This document shows positions 1-6,096 of a stretch of DNA of 7,816 bases, one piece after another. Both the position numbers and the translations under genes were made by a program. The notes under the pieces were generated by a model that saw only the letters and a list, made by a program, of their open reading frames with translations, did no database searches and was not told the origin of the DNA. Position 1 is the stretch's first letter. The number at the start of each line of letters is the position of its first letter. This DNA is from UMGS1649 sp045637095. Lineage in GTDB: Bacteria; Bacillota; Clostridia; TANB77; CAG-465. The stretch is taken from positions 1 to 7,816 of the forward strand of contig JAZTYX010000060.1 in the NCBI GenBank assembly GCA_045637095.1, in the 5' to 3' direction.

Positions 1-44
1 GTATTCTTTTAGTATAAATAAATATAATTTATTTTTTATTTTAA

Positions 45-79
45 ACATAAAAAATAACCAGAATATTTCTATTCTGATT
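45..79 (-). terminator. Intrinsic terminator of the repeat-protein gene
   Basis: Read on the minus strand, CAGAATA (76-70), a GAAA loop and TATTCTG (65-59) form a perfect 7-bp hairpin. It is followed by a T-rich tail (TTATTTTTTAT). It starts 13 nt after the stop codon of the 90-1784 gene. The plus strand also reads T-rich after the hairpin, so it may work in both directions. Positions 1-44 are A/T-only filler apart from a few bases, and I see nothing else there. Confidence 0.8.
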
Positions 80-89
80 ATTTTAATTT

Positions 90-1784
90 TTACTCGTTTA
101 TTTCTGTATATCCATCACCAGTATCTACTTCAGGATCCGATGCAAGTTTTACATTTTTTCCAGCAGATGTTGCCGCATATAATCTTAATTTTTCTTCTTC
201 ACATTTACCAGAAAGTATTATTAATTCATCTGTTCCACCAAAACAGCTATCATATTTTTCTATTTTGTTAGAATCTATTTTTAGATTTCCAGCCATCTTC
301 TTACATCCATCATACATATAAGTTATATCTTCTACGTTTTCTGGGATTTTAACCGGACTAATCAACTCTGAACATTTTTCAAATGTTCTAACTAATGTTG
401 TTACGCCTGTTGGTAAAACAGATGCTGTTTTCATCGCACTACATCCACTAAATGTATTAGTCATGTTTTTTACACTACTTGGTATTTTAGGTGCATATTT
501 AAGACTAGAGCAATAGCTAAATGCAAATGACATATCTTTAGCGTTTGCAGATATTTCAGGTGCATCTGCTATCATTAGACAGTTAGCGTATGTATATGTC
601 ACCATAGTAACTGGCACTCCAAATATTTCATCTTCCATATCTGCTACTAGTTCATAGTCTGTGCTTAATACTTGAACGCCCCATTCAGGTTTAGCTTCAT
701 TTTCATTAAATACAACCCATTCATCTTTTACAAAACTTTTGTTACATACATACATATAATCATTATATATAACTATATCTCCTGTTTTTGGTTTTCCAGC
801 TTTTAATCCATCAACTGTAGAACCATTTACTAATTTAACCTTCATTCCAGGATATTTTGGTTTCTCTATATTATATGTATATGGCGTTTCTTGTATTTGT
901 AATATATCTGAACCTATTTTAAGCGTTTTTCCATCCATAGAAACAGTTGCAAATACACCGCCTTCATATATAATTCTATGGCCATCACAATCTGTTCTTA
1001 TTTGTAATTCTTTAGTTCCTGTTTCTTGTACAATAGTTAACTTATCTGCAGCACTTAACGCTACCATAGCTTGCATTTCTTCTAAAACACCAGCATAAAC
1101 ATATTCTCTAAATATCCCATGGTCTGGATCATATGTTACAGTTGCTGAATACTTTGGCAATTCTTCTTCATTAACCTCTTCGCCTTCTTCCGGAAGTCTT
1201 GTTATAACTATATCATATCCATCTGCTGAGAATTGTAACTCATAACCTTCCATCCTTACAAAGCGAGTTTCATATTTTAAGTTTCTTTCATTTTGAAGAG
1301 CATCACACACTAAATAATATTGTGATTCTTCATTTGCAATATATGTATCTGCTGTTCCATCCTCGTGGAAAATTATTGCATATTTAGTATACATACCATC
1401 ACTATTTGTTATGATTATTTGGTAAGGCACATCAAAGAAGAAGCCATATTTATTTAGACTCGCTACTCTGTCTATAACCTCAACACCGCTAGTAGTTACA
1501 TCTAATTCATATTGTCTGTAATTAACTTGTGTTAATCTGTCTGTTATATATTTTCTATAATCCGCTTCTGTTGTTGCACCTTTAGATTTTGCTTGAGCCC
1601 AAAGATTTTCAACCTTTGCTTTAAGTTCGTTATATGGTAATGTTTTTACCTTCATAGAATCTAATAGCCAAAATATACCTATACCTGCAAGTATAAGAGC
1701 TATAACACCTATTACTGCAAGTTTCTTAAAAGATTCTCTATCTATACCATATTCTTTCTCTAGTTTCTTATAAAATTCTTCCAT
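90..1784 (-). CDS. Membrane-anchored protein with BspA/DUF285-like 23-residue repeats
   Basis: This is a 564-residue protein of unknown function. Residues 1-21 are charged and probably cytoplasmic, and residues 22-42 are a single hydrophobic helix (AVIGVIALILAGIGIFWLL region). About 520 residues then lie outside the membrane, with no cell-wall sorting motif. Residues 45-385 are a mixed, acidic, beta-rich region I do not recognise. Residues about 394-505 hold five repeats with cysteines at 402, 425, 448, 471 and 494, exactly 23 apart. The repeat pattern is roughly M-x-x-x-F-x-x-C-S-x-L-K-x-A-P-x-I-P, typical of BspA/DUF285-like leucine-rich repeats, which in known proteins are surface-exposed and often bind or adhere. 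The start is supported by AGAGGTGG just upstream of the ATG, the gene has its own promoter (1807-1835), and a terminator follows. The gene and the topology are secure; a surface or adhesion role is inference. Confidence 0.85.
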   Translation of the reverse strand: MEEFYKKLEKEYGIDRESFKKLAVIGVIALILAGIGIFWLLDSMKVKTLPYNELKAKVENLWAQAKSKGATTEADYRKYITDRLTQVNYRQYELDVTTSGVEVIDRVASLNKYGFFFDVPYQIIITNSDGMYTKYAIIFHEDGTADTYIANEESQYYLVCDALQNERNLKYETRFVRMEGYELQFSADGYDIVITRLPEEGEEVNEEELPKYSATVTYDPDHGIFREYVYAGVLEEMQAMVALSAADKLTIVQETGTKELQIRTDCDGHRIIYEGGVFATVSMDGKTLKIGSDILQIQETPYTYNIEKPKYPGMKVKLVNGSTVDGLKAGKPKTGDIVIYNDYMYVCNKSFVKDEWVVFNENEAKPEWGVQVLSTDYELVADMEDEIFGVPVTMVTYTYANCLMIADAPEISANAKDMSFAFSYCSSLKYAPKIPSSVKNMTNTFSGCSAMKTASVLPTGVTTLVRTFEKCSELISPVKIPENVEDITYMYDGCKKMAGNLKIDSNKIEKYDSCFGGTDELIILSGKCEEEKLRLYAATSAGKNVKLASDPEVDTGDGYTEINE

Positions 1785-1806
1785 TCTTCCACCTCTTGTT
1801 TAGTTT

Positions 1807-1835
1807 ATTCTATATCATTTTATATTTTATTTCAA
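1807..1835 (-). promoter_or_regulatory. Probable sigma-A promoter for the repeat-protein gene
   Basis: On the minus strand, TTGAAA (1835-1830), a 17-nt spacer and TAGAAT (1812-1807) fit a housekeeping promoter. The predicted transcript would start near 1800 and give a very short leader containing the AGAGGTGG ribosome site. In such A/T-rich DNA a chance match is possible. Read-through from the RNA promoter at 2121-2150 could also supply this gene. Confidence 0.55.
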
Positions 1836-1862
1836 CTGTATTTTAAGATATATTTTCACTTT

Positions 1863-1899
1863 AAAAGGGTAGAGACCTTAGAAATTAATCTAAGGCCTC
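1863..1899 (-). terminator. Likely terminator hairpin of the structured RNA
   Basis: On the minus strand, GAGGCCUUAGA (1899-1889) pairs with UCUAAGGUCUC (1882-1872), giving 11 bp with one G-U pair and a 6-nt loop. The U-run (UUUU, 1866-1863) comes only after a UACCC spacer. This is weaker than the window's other terminators, so termination may be partial or conditional. Confidence 0.55.
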
Positions 1900-2115
1900 A
1901 GGGAGAGGGAATAAGGTGGGGATGGGATAATATATATAAACTTTACGCACTCTTATTTAAGTATGGGAGAATGTTAAATAAGAATTCGCAAAGGTTGTTG
2001 TCTCAACCTATCTTCTTTATACCGACTTGAGTCAGTTTCCTCTATAAATGGCATAACGCCAGACATAACTTATATACAACTTGCCTATTAAGGCTACTTT
2101 TAATTTTTCGTACGC
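1863..2115 (-). ncRNA. Unassigned structured RNA, about 250 nt, downstream of spoIIIAH
   Basis: No credible protein is encoded here. The strand is set by the strong promoter at 2121-2150. Visible helices in order are: GCCU/AGGC (2094-2083); a 9-bp junction-closing helix, UAUAUAAGU (2076-2068) with GUUUAUAUA (1941-1933); GGC/GCC (2060-2050); UUUAU/AUAAA enclosing ACUGAC-UCAA-GUCGGU with a purine bulge AGAGGAA (2048-2016); AGGUUG/CAACCU (2009-1992); and a long 19-bp-scale arm (1992-1974 with 1960-1942) with one mismatch, two G-U pairs and a 13-nt C-rich loop. The long arm abuts the closing helix exactly (1942/1941), consistent with stacking. A C-rich single-stranded segment (1927-1901) and a terminal hairpin follow. 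It could be a stand-alone regulatory RNA or a long leader of the 90-1784 gene. The multibranch fold argues against 6S RNA. I cannot name the family; raiA-motif RNA is a candidate to test, without sequence proof. Confidence 0.7.
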
Positions 2116-2120
2116 AATTA

Positions 2121-2150
2121 ATTATAGCATATATAAAAAATATAAGTCAA
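2121..2150 (-). promoter_or_regulatory. Strong extended -10 sigma-A promoter for the structured RNA
   Basis: On the minus strand, TTGACT (2150-2145), an 18-nt spacer and TATAAT (2126-2121) are preceded by TG-C, giving the extended -10 motif TGCTATAAT. Transcription should begin near 2115. The TGA inside TTGACT is the stop codon of spoIIIAH, so promoter and gene end overlap. The two hexamers are close to consensus, which predicts vegetative expression independent of the sporulation operon. Confidence 0.8.
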
Positions 2151-2701
2151 CTACTTTTTACAATTATTTTTATTTTTTCTGCATTTACTTTAAATTCGTC
2201 CATTAAAAGCTTTTCAATCATAGCAATTTGAGATTTTGCAAGTTCACTTTTACTGCCTATCATTACATTGTATGAATCATCATTTGGGATTATTACAACT
2301 TCTTCTATTCCTTTTAACTTAATCATATTCTCAACTATTTTTATTAAATTTTTCTTTTTTATTATCTCATCTAATTTTTCGTTATATATTTTAACTTCAT
2401 TACTACTAACATTTATACTAATAAGTTCTTTATACGTACTCTCTAATTCTGAAAACATATTGTCTCTTGATGATTTAAATGCACTTAAACTCTTTTGTTC
2501 TTCTTTATCTTCATACAAGTTTTCATCTTTATCTACAAACGTCTCTAGATATACATTTACATTTTTATTACTGTCTACCTTTACCGTACTCCCCAAATTT
2601 TCTTCTCTTTTAGGATCATATCTATAATTAATATATCCAGCTATCATAACCATAAAAGCTAGTGATAACATTAACATCTGATTTCTTTTTAATAATTTCA
2701 T
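2147..2701 (-). CDS. spoIIIAH: SpoIIIAH, mother-cell ring protein that docks with SpoIIQ
   Basis: This is the last gene of the spoIIIA operon. In characterised species SpoIIIAH sits in the outer forespore membrane; its extracellular domain interlocks with forespore SpoIIQ to form the channel joining mother cell and forespore. The 184-residue product is shorter than the roughly 218 of B. subtilis. It has one N-terminal membrane helix (residues about 9-26), a charged, probably coiled linker (30-105) and a C-terminal ring-building domain (about 110-180) of the YscJ/FliF-like kind. That domain ends in LLMDEFKVNAEKIKIIV, with the typical helix-then-strand pattern. AAGGAG lies 6 nt upstream of the ATG and overlaps the spoIIIAG stop. 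The TGA stop is shared with the -35 box of the downstream RNA promoter. Identity rests on fold pattern plus position in the operon. Confidence 0.93.
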   Translation of the reverse strand: MKLLKRNQMLMLSLAFMVMIAGYINYRYDPKREENLGSTVKVDSNKNVNVYLETFVDKDENLYEDKEEQKSLSAFKSSRDNMFSELESTYKELISINVSSNEVKIYNEKLDEIIKKKNLIKIVENMIKLKGIEEVVIIPNDDSYNVMIGSKSELAKSQIAMIEKLLMDEFKVNAEKIKIIVKSS

Positions 2702-2710
2702 ATTTTCTCC

Positions 2711-3256
2711 TTAATTTATAAATATTTGTATTTTATGTATTGGAACACTTGTAGCAAAAGATATTGCCTCTTTAATATCTTCGCTAACACTCTCCGTAAC
2801 AGTTCCGCTAACAACAACTATTGCTCCAACAGCAGCTGCAGTTTCTTTGCTTTCTACAATAGCAATTTTGCTTCCATCTTTAGATTCATATGCAACCGTT
2901 TTTTCTGTAGTTATCTTAGTACTTTCTTTAACATTTTCTTTTACAGTATTAGTATCCTCTTTTACATCATACACTGGTATTATCCTTTCGGTCGTAGAAT
3001 AGCTAATCATAACATCAGCCGACTCTACCCCCTCTATTTTAGATATTATATTAGACAGTTTCTTTTCTAAATCATATCCATCATTAAACACCACATTATA
3101 TCCATCATTAGTAGAAACGTTACTCCCTACAACCTGTTGTTCTGTGTTAAAAATATTTCCTGTTGCTATTAGTACTATTACCAGCAATATTGAAATTAAT
3201 ATTAAATTACTCATTCTCTTATCTTTGTTTAATAATTCTTTTAATTTTTCCATCAT
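2711..3256 (-). CDS. spoIIIAG: SpoIIIAG, large-ring component of the forespore channel
   Basis: SpoIIIAG builds a large ring in the space between mother cell and forespore membranes. The 181-residue product has one membrane helix (residues about 15-33). A ring-building domain is split in two: residues 61-90 (LEKKLSNIISKIEGVESADV, then a strand) and residues 140-181 (AVGAIVVVSG strand, EDIKEAISFATSV helix, final IQIFI strand). The insertion between them (90-140) is rich in T, V, E and K and corresponds to the beta-rich insertion seen in this family. It is clearly shorter than B. subtilis SpoIIIAG (about 229). The ATG is doubled (MM). AAAGGTGG lies inside the end of spoIIIAF, and only 3 nt separate the two genes, suggesting translational coupling. 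Confidence 0.94.
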   Translation of the reverse strand: MMEKLKELLNKDKRMSNLILISILLVIVLIATGNIFNTEQQVVGSNVSTNDGYNVVFNDGYDLEKKLSNIISKIEGVESADVMISYSTTERIIPVYDVKEDTNTVKENVKESTKITTEKTVAYESKDGSKIAIVESKETAAAVGAIVVVSGTVTESVSEDIKEAISFATSVPIHKIQIFIN

Positions 3257-3259
3257 TTG

Positions 3260-3754
3260 TTATTCCACCTTTATAACATTTATATAATTTTTCTTTAGGT
3301 TATATGTATCTGTAACATATCTAATTATATCTCTTGCATCATCAACATTAGATATATCCTTAACATATATATTCACATCCGTTATTAAATATTCATTAGT
3401 TAATGTAACATCCACCATAACCACATCAAAACCTTGTTGCTTGCAGTTAGAATATACGTCTTGCTCTATTTTATTCTTAACACTGTTATTTATATTTTCA
3501 TTATTATATAAATTAACTTCATATTCTCTTGAGCCGTTTGTTATATTAAAATTCATTTCATCTACCCTTCTGGCTAAAACTTCTAATATGTTTTCCGCTT
3601 TCACTACATTAACAAGCGGCGTAACAATTAGTATTAGTATTACCAAAGATATTACGGTTAAAATATATTTTTTTAATTTCGTCTCCGGAATTATTAATTC
3701 TAGCAAAATGCTAAATACCGAAACATATATCAATGTGGTTATATACTCTTTCAT
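3260..3754 (-). CDS. spoIIIAF: SpoIIIAF, two-helix membrane protein with ring-building domain
   Basis: SpoIIIAF is a membrane component of the SpoIIIA channel. The 164-residue product begins with two closely spaced membrane helices (about 6-22 and 28-50), separated by PETKLKKY, a typical SpoIIIAF start. A linker with several N and E residues (55-90) follows. The small alpha/beta domain (about 90-164) shows the pattern helix (VKNKIEQDVYSNCKQQG), strand (VVMVDVTL), strand (TDVNIYVK), helix and strand. It is shorter than the roughly 206 of B. subtilis. The ATG follows the spoIIIAE stop by a single nucleotide, with GGAAG inside the end of spoIIIAE as the ribosome site, so translation is probably coupled. 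Confidence 0.93.
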   Translation of the reverse strand: MKEYITTLIYVSVFSILLELIIPETKLKKYILTVISLVILILIVTPLVNVVKAENILEVLARRVDEMNFNITNGSREYEVNLYNNENINNSVKNKIEQDVYSNCKQQGFDVVMVDVTLTNEYLITDVNIYVKDISNVDDARDIIRYVTDTYNLKKNYINVIKVE

Positions 3755-3755
3755 T

Positions 3756-4901
3756 CTAACTTCCTACCGCCCTTCCAATTAAACTTATAGCTATAGCAAT
3801 TGTAATTACAAAAGTTACTCCTATACCAATCATAATGCCAGCTAATTTAGTATATTGTTTTGCAAACATTCCTATTATTCCACTTATTTTATTATCCTTA
3901 ACTAACGTTTCACCTACACCTTCTACAAAGCTATATATAGCTCCAATTAGTAGCATTTTAATCGCAGGCAATAACAACACAATAAATATTACAAGTATTC
4001 CAATTACTCCCACAGCTTTACCTATTACTTCTGATGCACCCATTACTATTTCTGTACTATCTGATACAAATTTTCCAACTACAGGTACCAAGTTAGAAAT
4101 TGCTGCTTGAGCTGTTTTTACGGTTATTTCATCAACACTTGTAGACACACTTGTCTCTAAACCCAATACCCCTAAAACTATTGTAAAAGCAATTGAAATT
4201 ATCCACATTGCACTACTACTTAAAAAGCCACCTAGTTTATCTAAATTTACACTTTCAGAAATGCTAGTAATTATTCTAAACACTAAAGATAGATTTAACA
4301 AAGGTAGCACTACATAATTCACAATTACGCCTACCAAAGATGTTAAAAACATAATAGACGGTCCAATTATCCCAGATGTTACTACTTCTCCTGTTGCAAT
4401 CAATATCCCTAGTATAATAGGCGATATTATTTCTGTTATATTAGTTATATTAGCAATCGTATTCTTAAAAATCATTAATATATTAGTATAGTTTTTTAAT
4501 ATTATAGAAGTAAGAATTAAAAAACTTAATATACTTATTACTTTATCAAGGTTTCCTTTTTCTAATTCCAAGCATTTAATTATACCTATCAAAACCAGTA
4601 CTATTAATATATCTACCGCTGTTTTCAATTCCAATTTAACTTCCTTAAGTATTGCACTACCAATAATGTTAAACACATTAGATATATCTACTCCATCGCC
4701 TTCTAATAAATCTTCCTTCACATCATCTAAATCTATTTCTTCTACATATTGTTCTAACGTATTCACCACATCATTTAATCCATAAGTTTCTATTCCTTTT
4801 TCTATTGCATCATTTGTATTTGCATATATAAATAAAAAAAAGTTGTTAAAAAGTATAATAACAGCAATTGCAAAAACTATTTTATTTACTATTTTTCTCA
4901 T
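3756..4901 (-). CDS. spoIIIAE: SpoIIIAE, polytopic membrane core of the forespore channel
   Basis: SpoIIIAE is the largest multi-pass membrane protein of the complex and is essential for forespore development in B. subtilis. The 381-residue product (B. subtilis about 399) has a cleavable-looking signal sequence (residues 1-28, KKL-like basic start then a hydrophobic core). An acidic outside segment (29-80) follows. Membrane segments lie near 93-111, 121-136, 157-171, 180-203, 230-247, 297-323 and 352-377. The stretch around 262-289 (KTAQAAISNLVPVVGKFVSD) is a recognisable conserved part of the family. The ATG follows the spoIIIAD TAA with no gap, with GGGAG about 10 nt upstream. The gene is intact and I see no frameshift. 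Confidence 0.96.
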   Translation of the reverse strand: MRKIVNKIVFAIAVIILFNNFFLFIYANTNDAIEKGIETYGLNDVVNTLEQYVEEIDLDDVKEDLLEGDGVDISNVFNIIGSAILKEVKLELKTAVDILIVLVLIGIIKCLELEKGNLDKVISILSFLILTSIILKNYTNILMIFKNTIANITNITEIISPIILGILIATGEVVTSGIIGPSIMFLTSLVGVIVNYVVLPLLNLSLVFRIITSISESVNLDKLGGFLSSSAMWIISIAFTIVLGVLGLETSVSTSVDEITVKTAQAAISNLVPVVGKFVSDSTEIVMGASEVIGKAVGVIGILVIFIVLLLPAIKMLLIGAIYSFVEGVGETLVKDNKISGIIGMFAKQYTKLAGIMIGIGVTFVITIAIAISLIGRAVGS

Positions 4902-5285
4902 TTATGCAATACTCCCAATTAAAGATACAACATTAGTAATTAATGGAATTGTAAGAATTGCAATACTTACTTTACCTGCAAGTTCCGCTTTAGATGCAAA
5001 AACAGAATTGCCGGCATCAACACATACATTTTTAACTATCTCTACTAAATACGCAATTCCTGTAACCTTAAGTAGTAGTTCTAAGTACGCACGATTTATC
5101 CCAGCACCGTCTGCTAATTTTTTTAGCACAAGTACGATCTCTCTTATATTAGTAAAAACACTAAAAAACAGTCCTATGCTGGCAACTAAAACTAATAGTA
5201 TTCCAATTTCTTTATTGTTTTTTTCTACTATTAAAATAACCACCAAACCAACAAGTATAAAAGACATTATTTTGAAAACATCCAT
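4902..5285 (-). CDS. spoIIIAD: SpoIIIAD, stage III AC/AD-family membrane protein
   Basis: This small integral membrane protein is part of the SpoIIIA complex and belongs to the same family as SpoIIIAC. The 127-residue product (B. subtilis about 133) has membrane segments near residues 6-20, 28-44, 68-88 and 103-125. The conserved family stretch includes LKKLADGAGINRAYLELLLK followed by AYLVEIVKNVCVDAGNSVFA and AELAGKV. The start is supported by AGGTGG, 4 nt before the ATG. It begins 8 nt after spoIIIAC and its stop abuts the spoIIIAE start, so it lies within the translationally coupled core of the operon. Confidence 0.96.
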   Translation of the reverse strand: MDVFKIMSFILVGLVVILIVEKNNKEIGILLVLVASIGLFFSVFTNIREIVLVLKKLADGAGINRAYLELLLKVTGIAYLVEIVKNVCVDAGNSVFASKAELAGKVSIAILTIPLITNVVSLIGSIA

Positions 5286-5293
5286 TTTACCAC

Positions 5294-5488
5294 CTACAAT
5301 CCAAATGTTGTTCTTACAGCATCAAAAAGCCCACTTATTTCTTTTACTACCATCATTAAAACAATAACTAAACCAGTTATACTAATTAACATCGCCTGAT
5401 CTTCTCGTCCTGCTTTAGAAAGTACTTGATTTAATACAGCTACAAGTATTCCAATACCCGCTATCTTAAACAAAATATCTATACTCAT
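5294..5488 (-). CDS. spoIIIAC: SpoIIIAC, small two-helix membrane protein
   Basis: SpoIIIAC is a 64-residue component of the channel (B. subtilis about 68). Helix one is about residues 5-22 and helix two about 33-49, joined by the conserved loop LSKAGREDQAMLISITG, a strong signature of this family. It resembles the first part of SpoIIIAD, as expected for related proteins. A full-consensus AGGAGG lies 5 nt upstream of the ATG and overlaps the spoIIIAB stop codon, the best ribosome site in the operon. Confidence 0.96.
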   Translation of the reverse strand: MSIDILFKIAGIGILVAVLNQVLSKAGREDQAMLISITGLVIVLMMVVKEISGLFDAVRTTFGL

Positions 5489-5496
5489 AATTCCTC

Positions 5497-6006
5497 CTAA
5501 ATTAATATAATTGCAATTACAAGTCCTGTTGCAAGTCCCACTGTTTTATACATTTTAGAGTTCTTCTTTTTACTTTCAATTGCATCACAAAGTTCGTTTT
5601 CAAGAGAGGATATTGTCATATTAATTATTCTTTGTTCACCATCAACATCACTTGAACCCAAGCTAGTTATTCCTGTAAGAATTATCTGTTTATCATAAGT
5701 GGTAAGTGAGTCTAGTCGATCTAATTCGTCTAATAATTCTCCGTTATTCACATTAGCTTTAATAAGCAACAAAGATATACTTCCTAAAACATCTTTAAGA
5801 TATGTATTCATTCTTTGTCTAACTATTTCTATTGCATTTGGAAGCGTATTTAAGGAAAATCTAATCTCATTTTCTAATCCTCTAAAAAGATATATAGCTT
5901 CTCTTAATATATGTTCTCTGGCTTCAAACTTTTTGCTTTTATATACACCAATTAATGCACACATAACAACTAATATAATCCCAATTAACAATCTAATTAC
6001 TAACAT
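5497..6006 (-). CDS. spoIIIAB: SpoIIIAB, GspF-like membrane protein
   Basis: SpoIIIAB resembles the inner-membrane GspF protein of type II secretion and type IV pilus machines, and probably links the SpoIIIAA ATPase to the membrane parts. The 169-residue product (B. subtilis about 171) has an N-terminal membrane helix (4-21) and a long helical soluble region (25-148). That region contains the family-typical stretch REAIYLFRGLENEIRFSLNT (36-55) and an acidic LLDELDRLDSL segment near 90-100. A final membrane helix covers 153-169. GGAGG lies 7 nt before the ATG. It is separated from spoIIIAA by 90 nt, the only sizeable gap in the operon. Confidence 0.95.
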   Translation of the reverse strand: MLVIRLLIGIILVVMCALIGVYKSKKFEAREHILREAIYLFRGLENEIRFSLNTLPNAIEIVRQRMNTYLKDVLGSISLLLIKANVNNGELLDELDRLDSLTTYDKQIILTGITSLGSSDVDGEQRIINMTISSLENELCDAIESKKKNSKMYKTVGLATGLVIAIILI

Positions 6007-6096
6007 ATGTATCCTCCGAAATTACAAGATAAATATATATTGAATTTAGAAAAAATATTGTATTTTTTTGTATTAGAGACATAAAAGAAATATATG
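6007..6096 (-). other. 90-nt A/T-rich gap inside the spoIIIA operon
   Basis: All other spoIIIA junctions are 0-9 nt, but spoIIIAA and spoIIIAB are 90 nt apart. The gap holds an all-A/T inverted repeat (AAAAAATA 6050-6057, TATTTTTT 6061-6068) and the spoIIIAB ribosome site (GGAGG). It also has CATATATT on the minus strand (about 6095-6088), loosely like a sigma-E -10 box but without a convincing -35 partner. It may hold an internal promoter or mRNA processing site, or be decayed sequence. Confidence 0.4.

Noticed and set aside
1974..2066. A 30-codon open frame on the minus strand inside the structured RNA, starting ATG at 2066.
   Set aside because: No ribosome site at proper spacing, and the frame runs through several stable helices. 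A frame this short is easily open by chance. It would matter only if conserved as a leader peptide.
1863..2115. RNase P RNA, because GAGGAAAC (2041-2034 region) resembles its conserved GAGGAAAGUCC.
   Set aside because: The match is short, the second conserved half (ACAGAA and neighbours) is absent, and the RNA is too short. tmRNA and the signal recognition particle RNA were also rejected for lack of their hallmark sequences.
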